Shown here: one piece after another, positions 56,601-64,000 of the stretch
Numbering within the stretch: position 1 is the first letter of the stretch
How the letters are laid out: each line of letters starts with the position of its first letter
Source: Haemonchus contortus
Lineage: Eukaryota; Nematoda; Chromadorea; Rhabditida; Trichostrongylidae
Direction: 5' to 3'
DNA: 64,000 nt
NCBI GenBank assembly: GCA_000469685.2
Contig: LS997565.1
Location: forward strand, 8,195,005 to 8,259,004
Translations under genes and position numbers: made by a program
The notes under the pieces: model-generated
Database searches by the model: none
Seen by the model: the letters and a program-made list of their open reading frames with translations, nothing else
Told to the model about the DNA's origin: nothing

Positions 56601-57878
56601 CATCTGAAATCGCTCGTAGCCGTCAATCATTTGAATTTTCTCTTGAATCTACATGAATCAGTCTTTTCAAAACAACCAGGTTTTTGGATTTTATTGATGA
56701 TTTGAATTGAATTTTTGTGATTCCGGCCAAAAACTTCATATCACATTACAGTCGATCGCACGAGTTTGTCGAGAACTTGGTCTTTTTCGACCCATTCTAT
56801 GGGCGCCTATTCTAACAATCAGTAGAAACCAGTCTTTGTGATAATCAGCGGCTGGACTTTGATGTGTTGAAAAAACAAAAAAGGGTAATTCAAGCGAAAA
56901 CCAAGATGAAAAACATAAATATCAATTACTTCACCTTTCGTCGCCTTTTGCCAGCAATTTCGGCACAGTTCATCCGTGTACATGCCTCCAGCTCGCGTAA
57001 ATAGCTTTTCTGATCATCTGAAAAAGCCTGTACGGTAATGGATCAATAAAATCGAACAAACAATCAACAAAATCTTGGGAGACCAAAATATTGGAAGAAG
57101 CTATTAAACAGAGACCATCAAAGGCCACTTTGAGAAGTTTTTGGCCAGTTACAGACCAAAATATGTCGATTTTCGATTATTGAACTGTGCTCCCGCTGGG
57201 AGGCATCCTGAAGGTCCCAAAATTTGGAAGTTCAAGTGAGTTTACAAAAAATTTCCTGAAAAATCGATGGAATCGGCGAATAGGACGATTTTTGATCATT
57301 CTCCTAGATAATTTACTCAGAAGTTGTTTATCGCGCTATTTTAGGAGCAGGTTGTTGGAACTAGCGATAAACCCACATTTCCAGTACTTACCTTTCACCC
57401 TCTCGACCTCCTACTTTATAGCCGCTAACCAGTATTTCAACCGACTTCAATAAAACAGGTCTTAGCCAAAAAACTTGCACAAAATCGAAAAATAACCTCA
57501 TTCTAACGCGAAACCATTCAAAAATCCTCCCCCTACTCACTTCTTCCCCCCCCCCCCTCCACCAGTTCCTCAGTGTTCACCCCTCCCCCCCCCCCCCCCC
57601 ATAGGTCCCAACAGAACGGGTGAACCTTTATTGAATCACATACCCGTTGTTTCATCAAGGGACGTCTTCGACACCACCGCTTCGCTATCCTTGATCCATT
57701 GTTCCCGATGATGACAGATCAGATCGAGTTGCTGAACGGTTAGAAAGCCCGACACAGGCAACTGATGACATGGACGGTTACGTAGCGGTGATAGCTCGGA
57801 AGGGGTTCGACATAGTACCAATAATGGTACGGTAATGAGCCAAACTACAGTGTGAATAGTATCCGGATAGCTTTTCAT
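35690..57878 (-). CDS. Secreted tyrosinase (type-3 copper phenol oxidase)
   Basis: Fifteen coding exons: 57878-57644, 57017-56935, 53443-53281, 49768-49646, 46887-46743, 45848-45771, 42975-42889, 42058-41944, 41082-about 40984, 40928-40829, 40365-40297, 39840-39723, 39665-39565, 38777-38649, 35866-35690. They encode about 606 residues. The N-terminus [16 protein letters not shown] with following Leu/Val is a signal peptide. A basic RRRKKRE site may cleave a propeptide. Copper A ligands lie in [16 protein letters not shown] and [12 protein letters not shown]. Copper B ligands lie in [11 protein letters not shown] and [17 protein letters not shown]. Also typical are [24 protein letters not shown] and TGPFKNW. 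Cysteine-rich sequence and a conserved tail ([24 protein letters not shown]) follow, as in nematode tyrosinases of cuticle and eggshell tanning. All junctions are in phase except exon 9/10, which is off by one base. Introns reach 3.9 kb and are loaded with mobile elements. Confidence 0.9.
37497..38593 (-). mobile_element. Palindromic mariner-family derivative in the last tyrosinase intron
   Basis: Both ends start inward with TTAGGTTGGTGCAAAAG, the mariner terminal repeat. About 400 bp at each end (37497-37900 and 38195-38593) are inverted copies of the transposase 5' end: FRQI-FY-FKLGR and [19 protein letters not shown] are readable from both. Between them a minus-strand stretch encodes further transposase ([31 protein letters not shown]). 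The catalytic C-terminal part and the true 3' end are missing, so no active transposase remains. A TA precedes the left end, while the right flank reads AA. The transcribed intron would fold into a long hairpin. Confidence 0.88.
40060..40165. repeat. Degenerate (AAAT)n microsatellite
   Basis: Plus strand reads repeated AAATAAAT and AATAAACAAATAA units in the tyrosinase intron 39841-40296. Confidence 0.8.
40404..40672 (+). repeat. tRNA-Val-derived SINE copy, best-preserved head
   Basis: GGCGGAGTAGTGTAGTGGCA gives an A-box-like head and GGTCACGGGTTCGAACTCCG a clear B box. The middle, TTTCACACACGCATGGTC, resembles the anticodon region of tRNA-Val(CAC). The body shares the GTCAGTTATTCGGTACCAG, CACATCGGCTGGCCACTACG and GGATGGAAGTCGAATGCGAG blocks with the other copies. 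It lies in the tyrosinase intron 40366-40828. Confidence 0.8.
43080..43550. mobile_element. MITE-like repeat, TTAAAGRCACA family, copy 1
   Basis: It starts TTTAAAGACACAGTTCACAG and shares blocks with copies near 46.0, 58.6 and 60.7 kb: GAGATCACCATGACGGGAAT, TTGAAACTCGTCCACCATGG, a GGTATGGTATAAG stretch, and an end at ATTTTTATCGTGAAC. It is non-coding and lies in a tyrosinase intron. Confidence 0.65.
44870..44945 (+). repeat. SINE 3' fragment
   Basis: The stretch AAACGCTACAACAATTCT then AATAGAAGTCGAAAGC and GGACGTGCACTCGAATG matches the 3' end of the SINE family, diverged and truncated. Confidence 0.5.
45974..46510. mobile_element. MITE-like repeat, TTAAAGGCACA family, copy 2 (both ends visible)
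   Basis: The left end TTAAAGGCACAGTTCAC and the right end GTGATGTGTGCCTTTAA form imperfect terminal inverted repeats over 537 bp, with TTAA at both outer edges. Inside it shares GAGATGACCATGACG, AAGAGCTGACTACATCAAGC and GTTAAACTCGTCCGAGG with the other copies. It is non-coding and lies in the tyrosinase intron 45849-46742. Confidence 0.72.
47070..47301 (-). repeat. SINE copy, minus orientation
   Basis: Plus strand shows the reversed family order: GATGCGCCC, CGACTTCCATTCAGAATCG, CCATGACTTGCGGTGGCC, GATATCGACCGGGGATTCGA and GCCACTTGCCACTACACCAC. Confidence 0.78.
47320..48375 (+). repeat. SINE copy split by a mariner-like insertion
   Basis: The SINE head and middle (47320-47449: TACATGGTTCGTGGATTGAG, ACCAGCCTCGTCTGGGAGGA, GCACTGGCGTGTA) resume at 48312 with TAATAGCTGGCTACCACAAG and GTCACTGTATGTGCCACATA. 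The break falls exactly at a TA dinucleotide, duplicated on both sides of the inserted element. Confidence 0.8.
47450..48311. mobile_element. 862-bp mariner-like non-autonomous element nested in a SINE
   Basis: The left end TTAGGTTGGAAGGAAAATCC and the right end GGACTTTCCTTTCAACCTAA are inverted repeats (about 26 bp with few mismatches). TA flanks both sides (47448-47449 and 48312-48313), as for Tc1/mariner insertions. No intact transposase frame was found. Its terminal sequence differs from the palindromic mariner at 37.5 kb beyond the first nine bases, so it is a separate family. Confidence 0.83.
48615..49100 (-). other. Uncharacterised 161-codon open frame in a tyrosinase intron
   Basis: An uninterrupted minus-strand frame with protein-like composition ([57 protein letters not shown]) and six or more cysteines. 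It lies in the intron 46888-49645 and was not needed for the tyrosinase. I do not recognise a family. It could be a transposon remnant, a nested gene exon or chance. The frame has no clear promoter or splice partners. Confidence 0.3.
49808..49858. repeat. Short degenerate tandem of GTCGCCTAY units
   Basis: Four to five imperfect 11-12 base units (TCGCCTATAG, TCGCCTATTC, TCGCCCACTG, TCGCCTACC) stand 40 bases upstream of tyrosinase exon 4, in intron 3. Confidence 0.6.
51360..51592 (-). repeat. SINE copy, minus orientation
   Basis: Reversed family blocks: TCATCCTCCCAAACGACCCT, GAGATTCGATCCCGGACTGA and GCCATTTGCCACTACATTAT. A plus-oriented 3' SINE fragment follows at about 51597-51660 (CTGGATGGAAGTCGTATGCG), so two copies abut. 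Confidence 0.72.
52330..52592 (-). repeat. SINE copy, minus orientation
   Basis: Reversed family blocks: AATCAATCCCGTTTCTGAGA, TACAATGACTCACGATGCCG, CAGACGAGTCTGGTACCGGA and GCGCCACTTGCCTCTATACC. It lies in the tyrosinase intron 49769-53280. Confidence 0.75.
53851..54117 (+). repeat. Diverged SINE copy
   Basis: GTGGTGAAGCGGTAAGTGGT resembles the head. ATCGGCTAGCCACCGTAAGT, CATTCAAAACGTCACCACGA and CATCCCAGAAGCGGGAG are the 3' half of the family. Confidence 0.62.
57018..57643. repeat. Tyrosinase intron 1 with two poly-C runs
   Basis: C12 at 57546-57557 and C16 at 57585-57600 sit close to the exon 1 donor at 57643. No other structure was recognised in the intron. Confidence 0.7.
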
Positions 57879-58640
57879 CTGGCCACACGGAACATGAAGA
57901 AGATCCAATTGGAAGTGACTTTGGGTGGACGGCTTGCTTCAGTCTTAACAACGATAGCGATGATTTCGTTAAGGGTTTCAATGAGTTTCGATGAGATAAC
58001 GGGTGAATAGTGCACGATGTCGAGAGAGAACACGACGTTTTTGGTGACCCGATAGGATGCTGGGCGTGGCCGGGCGACCATGTAAACGGGTTAGCGCCCC
58101 CACCTCCTGGTGGGTGATGATGGTTGTGGCTGTATCAGCACGCACACAGCTCGCACCGCCAACGTAGACGACAGCCACAGCCGCAGCCAGCAGCAGCGAA
58201 CGCGAACGTCGTGGTCACCGAGGAGTCAGTTATCCCGGAACGCCGCTAGCACCCCAAAGGATAGCAGCGTTTGCAAACGCGCAGCGTAGCCCGAAAACTT
58301 CCTAGGTAAGGCTAGAAGGGGAAAGTCAGCGGATAGATGAATAGACCGTGATTTTTATTCTTTTGAAACCCATGCCATACACAAATTCACCTATGTAATA
58401 TTTCAATCGCCCAGGTCCAGCAAGCCCCTGGTCCCACTCGAATAGCTATCTGGGGTGACAGTTGTGCCAAGGGAAGAGAAATACCAATTCCACTCCGAGT
58501 AACTTTAAAACCACCGTGGGGAGCTTTGCACTTCTGAATATCTTTGCGATATTCAGGGGAGGAGGTATCCTTTTGCGGTACCCTCCCAGGTTGAGAAGCA
58601 GAAGTGTCAGTGGAGAATAGGGCATCGGTAACGAACAGAG
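57879..58640. promoter_or_regulatory. Upstream region of the tyrosinase gene
   Basis: The 5' flank of the minus-strand gene includes a GC-rich, CAG/CCG-containing stretch at about 58130-58260 that stands out from the AT-rich surroundings. It is a plausible promoter or 5' untranslated segment, inferred from position only. Confidence 0.35.
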
Positions 58641-58990
58641 CGAATAAATCCTGCGATTGTCATGACGGAAACATTATAGAAGAGGAATTTGGACGAGATT
58701 TCACTTGTCGCAATTGTGTAAAGAGCTGACTACATCATGCCAAAAATGTTCGAAATCGCCTTCCACTGCTGTCATGGATGACGATTAGTTGTTTGAATTT
58801 TCCACTGTGGGGATCCCATTTGCATGGCGCAACCTCTAATACGCCGTTGAAACTCGTCCGCGTCAGGGTGTGGCATACAGCCTACACAATCTTTGAGCCC
58901 TTCGAACGCCCTATCCAGGCCGTTTCTCGGTATGACATACCACATATGGTATAAGAGAGCCCCAAAAATCATTTCCATCGTGAAAGTGCG
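58640..58990. mobile_element. MITE-like repeat, TTAAAGGCACA family, copy 3 (partial)
   Basis: Shares GGACGAGATTTCACTTGTCG, AAGAGCTGACTACATCATGC, CGTTGAAACTCGTCCGCGTC and TTTCCATCGTGAAAGTGCG with copies 1 and 2. The left end is not preserved. Confidence 0.62.
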
Positions 58991-59244
58991 TTCAACATAT
59001 TCTGTGGGATTGAGAAGGATTTGTATGCGTGGCGCAGTCTAAAAAGAGGTAGCCGAACCATTCATTCCGTTTGATTTTCTCAAATTCTCGAGAGGTTGAC
59101 TGTTTCGACTAGAGATGTCTAGTAGGAAAGGAACAGTTGAACAGGCTGTTCTTTTTTCCAATTATTCCGCTTTATTTTCTTCAATCTTTGCGGAGATCGA
59201 CAAATTACGAGGAGTGACGTCCACCTCAAAGAAATAAACACGAC

Positions 59245-59288
59245 TAGTTGTGGTCTCAGAGCTAACTAATTAGCTCGCACCACAACTA
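59245..59288. repeat. 44-base hairpin
   Basis: TAGTTGTGGT (59245-59254) pairs with ACCACAACTA (59279-59288). Inside, GAGCTAA pairs with TTAGCTC around a CTAA loop. It lies in intergenic repeat-rich sequence. Confidence 0.75.
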
Positions 59289-59508
59289 ACAAAAAAAACT
59301 TCCACGGTGCAAACAAAGTTGGTGGAAACGGTTCAATCCATGCAGCAAATCGCATTATGAAAAACTTGTTTCGTTCTTGGTCAAGGGAAAAACAAGTAGA
59401 CTTACACACACTATGTCTTTGGCTTCCAGTCAGATTCAAAAAGCCTCACCTCGAAGGATTCCCGGTGTTTTCCACCGAAAACAACCTTTACTAGTAATTC
59501 AGTTTGGA

Positions 59509-59790
59509 GGTAATATAGAGCCAACTAGCGCACTACCACACGCATGGTCTCTGGAATGAATTCCGGAGAGATAGCGCCCAGGTTACCCAAGCAGTACTCA
59601 GGCGCCTAAGAAATGGTAGCAGACTCGGCCTAGAGGATAAATACATTGGCTTGAAGATCGGCTAGCCACCGCAAGTCATTGTACAGGCCATATACCCTTT
59701 CATAAAGCTACTACAATTCTGAATGGAAGTTAAATGCGGAGCGCATGCTAAATTGAGTCTGATCAACGCCAATGATTTCATCCTCCAGCC
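59509..59790 (+). repeat. SINE copy
   Basis: Family blocks are CGCACTACCACACGCATGGT, AGATCGGCTAGCCACCGCAA, GTCATTGTACAGGCCATATA, CTACAATTCTGAATGGAAGT and GATCAACGCCAATGATTTC. Confidence 0.75.
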
Positions 59791-60709
59791 TAGACGCTTT
59801 TCACTAGCGCCATAACGTTACGTAATGCTACGTTTTGCCAACTTTGCCCCTTGTTGAGTCCAATGGGTTATTCCGCAAAGAGGTTGTCTAGACTAGTACG
59901 AAGGAGGATTTTGTTGTTGAGAATTCGACGCCGTGATAAATAACCCGGACTGTCCACGAATACTGAACGGATGGGATTATGTTTTTGAATAAGCGGATTT
60001 GACGTTCGCCCATCCTTTTTTCGAGAATGCCCCACGTATTTGATTCTCAATAGAAATCCTGACGGTTCCTGAATTTCGAGTTGCTCTACAGAACAGTTTA
60101 CGAGAGCTGGCGCATTTGTGAAAAAGCCTGTATTCATCCTTTCAAACGAGACTAGACGTCAACCAGCTGATGTCAAAAGGTTGAATGATTTTGCAATCTC
60201 GGAAGGATTCGATCCGTTTGTCTACCAAGATGCGGTAACGCTCTGCGTCGCGATCAACAGCATCTTGAAAGATGAAAGAATTGACCCTCGACATCTTCCT
60301 AACGGCCTGACACCCACGCTTGACCAACGAGCTCCAAAACTAGCCCAATCAACAGAGTGCTATAAAAAGTCTGAAAGGAGGTTCCAAGGTGAACGCTCAC
60401 GTTCACTAACCAGAAATAGCCATCGACCAATTCACATAACAAATGTTTCTGTTGAAGGTTGGCCTTGTGATTCTTGATGAATTGCGACAAAACTCATTCA
60501 CACGCTTCACATTCCTCTTCGACAAGACCCAGAAATATTTGGGAATCAAAAGGACCATGTTTTCTGAAGGGACGGCCTGCGACAATTTTGTGTATCTTCA
60601 CTGGTTTACAGAGCAAAGTTTTAATACAAAATAGCCCTTTATTGGCGAAGAAATCACGGAAATCCACAGTAATCTCGAAACATACGGCCCTTTTGATCTA
60701 ACCATTCCT
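59791..60709. other. Intergenic with unexplained open frames on both strands
   Basis: Plus-strand 60118-60477 (119 codons) and minus-strand 59868-60137 (89 codons) are open but match no family I recognise. They overlap antiparallel, so at most one could be real. They may be decayed transposon sequence. Confidence 0.3.
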
Positions 60710-61045
60710 AAGGTCAGACAAAGGGATGTCTGAACGAGATTTCAGTCACTCAGTAGCAACGAAGTTTAGCTATTGGCGTATAAAAGCTGTTTGCATTTAC
60801 AACAAACGTGCTCCATTTTGAATGACATCAGCCTCTGCAAGGCCGCTAAACACGTCCACTCTTATGAGTACATACCGTCTAGATCAGTTTTTGAGCCCTC
60901 ACTGCGCCCTATCTAGGCCGCTCCTCGACCCGACAAATGTTCCATGTGTCTTTCCCTTCTCCTGGATCCTAGACTTCTACCAGTATGAAATCTCCGAAAC
61001 CACTTGTATCGTAAATGGTGCCTTCAAGCAAGTGATGAGTAACCC
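60710..61045. mobile_element. MITE-like repeat, TTAAAGGCACA family, copy 4 (partial)
   Basis: It shares TGTCTGAACGAGATTTCAGT, CAGCCTCTGCAAGGCCGCTA and CGTAAATGGTGCCTTCAA with the other copies. The right end is a mutated terminal repeat. Confidence 0.55.
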
Positions 61046-62283
61046 TAGGTGAGCTGCTGAATTGATTATAACTGGTTGGTAGTCATTGTTCCCAAACATA
61101 GCAGTTGAAACTGCACTTAATTTTCTAAGTAATGTGAAGTAGGAAAATGGCCTTGCCCTTTCGGGACCCTTTCGCTTGGTTAGCTGGTGCAGCTTCGGTT
61201 CTGAGTACTAGCTTGTAATATAACATTAAAGCTCACAATTAAGACCAGTTGATCAAATTTAGGTCAAAAATTCAACAAGAACGATGAAGTTGTGAACTGG
61301 TAACTTAAGAGTTACTTACCAATTGCTCTCACATTGGCGTCGCTACCAATTATATCTTCACAATTTCGCCGATATGTGATGGTTCCTAAATTGATAAGGT
61401 TGACATCATTGTGTCTTTTTTACTGGCAACGGAAAACCGGTTTTGACTGTGTACAAAAGGTATACAACGCCTATAGAAAAATGAACGCGCACGCGAGTAA
61501 AATCAATATGCATCGCTCACTAATCGATATTCATCCTCAACGAGGTTGAGACTCAGGATTTTCAGGGATCTTTAGCACTTCCCCCAACTTCTTCCCATTC
61601 ATTCTCGGTATTGGACCGAGGAACTTTCCAGGTTACGATTGCTGAGACATAAGAAGAAAGAAAAATTGCTGACTGATCATCGACTTGTTCGGGAGGTACC
61701 CACAGCATGTTCATCTCCCACACAAGTCTACACGAGAATTTGGTATTTGCTCCCTTATATTACTGACACTGCTATTCAGCCCATACCCAGGTCGTCCGTA
61801 CACGGAATTGGAACCACTTATTCTGTTCCGGAGGGAGGAAGTGCCCCATTGGCTCAAGATGGTTTGGAACTTTAAAACATCTATTTTCAGCCGTTGCCTT
61901 GCTATCTGTGGTGAAACCTATAAAACGAACCAACCCTAAAACCTCCTTTTCCAGGTCACCCCGAAGACAAAATGTCTCGTACGTGAGTTGAGACACAAAA
62001 CCCTTTTGCAATTTGAACTGTTCAACGTAGCTCCGAACCAGTTTCCATTCAATGCTTAGTCATCCCAGAAAACAATCGCAGTTGTTAAAATGATAGCGGC
62101 ATTCAGTCGAAAGAACATCTCGGAAAGAAGAATTGTCTTAATGAATGCTGTAAAACTCTAAAAATTCTTCAGATAGTCATGCCAAAATGACTAACGCTTA
62201 GGTAACACCATGACTACTGACGCTGCACAGGGATGATCGCTGCACAGGGATGATTCGCAGATAAGAAGAGTTAATGGGAAAGT
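61046..62283. other. Intergenic, nothing recognised
   Basis: About 1.2 kb with only short open frames that overlap between strands. No gene or repeat ends were identified. Confidence 0.4.
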
Positions 62284-62568
62284 ATTTTGACATTGATCAA
62301 TTCCACTTCTGGATGCGCCCTGCACTTGACTTTCATTCAGAATCCGTAGCGGCGGTTGAGTGCGTATGTAGCCATACAATGACTTGCGGGGGCCATCCGA
62401 TGTAAAAGATAATGCTTCCATTCTCCCAGATGCGTCTGGTACTGGTTAACTGGCTCCTGTAGAATGGACTACTTCATCAACCTGTTCATATACCGATGTG
62501 GGAATTGATCCCTGGACCATGCATTTGTGATAATACCCCACTTCCCACTACACCACCTCCACTCCATC
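62284..62568 (-). repeat. SINE copy, minus orientation
   Basis: Reversed family blocks: GGATGCGCCCTGCACTTGAC, GCCATACAATGACTTGCGGG, CAGATGCGTCTGGTACTGG and CCACTTCCCACTACACCACC. Confidence 0.75.
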
Positions 62569-62589
62569 GGTTCAAGGATAGAAGGATAA

Positions 62590-62886
62590 AGGATAAAGTC
62601 TTGGGGCGCTAACCAATCGCACCAAAAGATGCGCCACTGCATTCGACTTCCATTCAGAACCGTCGGCGCTGTGATTGTGTGTGTAGCCTATGCAATAAAT
62701 TGCGGTGGTCAGCCAATGTACAAGTCAACGCTTTTGTTCTCCCAGACGAGCCTGTTACCAACTAGCTGGCCCCGGAGAATTGCAAGGCTTTGTTATCCCA
62801 AGCGGATATGATCCGCGAATCGATCCCTGGACCATGCGTGGTTGATAATGCCCCTTTTTCCCACTACACCATCGTCACTCACCCGG
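62590..62886 (-). repeat. SINE copy, minus orientation, in tandem with the previous one
   Basis: Reversed family blocks: GCGCTAACCAATCGCACC, ATTCGACTTCCATTCAGAAC, CAGACGAGCCTGTTACCAAC, GAATCGATCCCTGGACCATG and CCCACTACACCATCGTCACT. Confidence 0.75.
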
Positions 62887-63009
62887 TTCGACGATATGTT
62901 AGTATAATTCAGTGCTCCTATATTTCATAAATACTACCTGCGGGTACGGTTGGTTCCAAAAGTTCCATACTCCTTGTAGGCGTTAATGGTTTCATTCAAG
63001 CTTTAGAGA

Positions 63010-63260
63010 ACTGGAAAACCGCAATGGCAGCCGCCATCATAAGTGTGGTCCGTGGATCGAATCTCTGATCAAGTTCAGCCTAGAACAATCGAGTTTGTCA
63101 TCTGTACAAGGTCAATTGAATGGATATAGACCGGCCATGATCGATGGCACTGAAAGGTGCACCGATTTGTCATAGCAAGTCAACGTATGTGCTACATACG
63201 AGTTTAGAGGTTGCCACAGTTCTGAACAGAAATTGAAGACGACGCTTATCTCATAAAGAG
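63010..63260 (+). repeat. Strongly diverged SINE-like fragment
   Basis: GTGTGGTCCGTGGATCGAAT, CATAGCAAGTCAACGTATGT and CCACAGTTCTGAACAGAAAT echo the family order (B box, CCGCAAGTCATTGTATAGG, ATTCTGAATGGAAG), but much is lost. Confidence 0.4.
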
Positions 63261-63311
63261 ATTATTCATGTTCAGCACTTCATCAATTCATTTATTTAAT
63301 CAAGCTCATCC

Positions 63312-63938
63312 TCATCCTGATGAACGACCTAGCTCCAGAGCTGTGCAGAAGGAAACGCGCCGCGTGGGGAGCATTTAAGAATATCGAGGGAGTAGTGAAG
63401 AAGACAAAGAACATCCGGCTCCGCGCTCACCTTTTCGACTCTGCTGTCCTTCCTGCTTTGACGTACGCCTCGGAGACCTGGACTCTACGAAAGCAGGATG
63501 AGCATGCTGTCAGCGTTACTCAACGCGCTTTGGAAAGGGCGATGCTCGGAATTTCCCTATACACGCAAGTGCAGAAAGGAATCCGGAGTTCCGAGCTCCG
63601 TCACCGAACGAAGATCAGGAATGCCGTTGATTACGCCAAGAAATCGAAGATCAGGTGGGCCGGACACGTCATGCGATATAGTGATGACCGTTGGATCAGG
63701 GCGGTTACTGACTGGATCCCTCGGGACATCAAACGAACTCCAGGAAGGCCACCAATGAGATGGTCAGACTTCTTCACGAAAGCTCTGAACGAAAGGAATG
63801 TTGAACCTCGTGTCCCTGAAGCAAGAACGATTCACTGGACCACTCTGGCTCGTGACAGGGACGAATGGAGACGTTACTGGCGCCCGCTCGTGGAAGTCGA
63901 TGATCAACGGGAGGCAGGTGATACAGGTGATACAGGTG
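63312..63938 (+). mobile_element. 5'-truncated RTE-type LINE (C-terminal part of the reverse transcriptase ORF)
   Basis: From 63320 a plus-strand frame is uninterrupted through the fragment and encodes the C-terminal end of a nematode endonuclease-reverse transcriptase: [79 protein letters not shown] and [16 protein letters not shown]. The fragment ends in a GGTGATACA tandem tail and is flanked by AATCAAGCTCATCC at 63298-63311 and 63939-63952, a 14-bp target-site duplication. Endonuclease and polymerase domains are absent through 5' truncation, so it is a dead copy. The open frame continues past the fragment to 64000 only by chance. Confidence 0.88.
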
Positions 63939-64000
63939 AATCAAGCTCATCCAAGAGTGTGCCAGGAAAGAAGAAATTCATTGGCAATGATTCCATTTCA

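Noticed and set aside
60118..60477. 119-codon plus-strand frame
   Set aside because: No recognised motif and overlapped by antisense open frames. It is probably chance or decayed repeat.
63498..63758. 86-codon plus-strand frame
   Set aside because: It is a shifted frame over the LINE fragment. The real frame starts at 63320 and carries the reverse transcriptase C-terminal motifs.

Overview
The window looks like the nuclear genome of a strongylid nematode, probably a hookworm (Ancylostoma/Necator type). The reasons are GT-AG introns of mostly 50-200 bp, the tin-9.2/exos-4.1 pair known from Caenorhabditis elegans, a C. elegans-like SPARC gene (ost-1), a nematode-type tyrosinase, and a high load of mariner, RTE-type LINE, tRNA-derived SINE and MITE sequences. 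The species is inferred. There is no bacterial, viral or CRISPR content.

Left third (1-26.6 kb) is gene-rich. A long-TIR Mutator-like element (1022-2604) is followed by three minus-strand genes in the order of transcription tin-9.2 (mitochondrial small Tim), exos-4.1 (RNA exosome RRP41) and a FASTK/RAP-domain mitochondrial RNA-binding protein. Their spacing looks like a trans-spliced operon. Divergently, on the plus strand, come lcmt-1 (PP2A leucine carboxyl methyltransferase), emc-4 (ER membrane complex subunit) and the 16-exon mccc-1 (biotin-carrying subunit of methylcrotonoyl-CoA carboxylase). mccc-1 converges on minus-strand ost-1 (SPARC/osteonectin, 8 coding exons). Nearly every exon of these genes could be placed with compatible splice phases.

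The middle (26.6-35.7 kb) is gene-poor. It holds one intact elongator tRNA-Met(CAT), a tRNA-Val-like relic and one SINE copy.

The right half (35.7-57.9 kb) is one large minus-strand gene. It is a secreted tyrosinase of 15 recognised coding exons and about 600 residues, with all six copper-binding histidines, spread over 22 kb. Its introns are packed with mobile elements: a palindromic mariner derivative, a mariner-like element nested in a SINE, several SINEs and two MITEs. One exon junction (about 40.93-40.98 kb) is out of frame by one base. Beyond it (58-64 kb) there are only repeats, ending in a 5'-truncated RTE-type LINE fragment with a 14-bp target-site duplication.

Functional themes: three or four genes serve mitochondria (small Tim chaperone, FASTK-like RNA factor, MCC alpha), while the others serve RNA decay, ER protein insertion, PP2A methylation, basement membrane (SPARC) and secreted phenol oxidation (tyrosinase).
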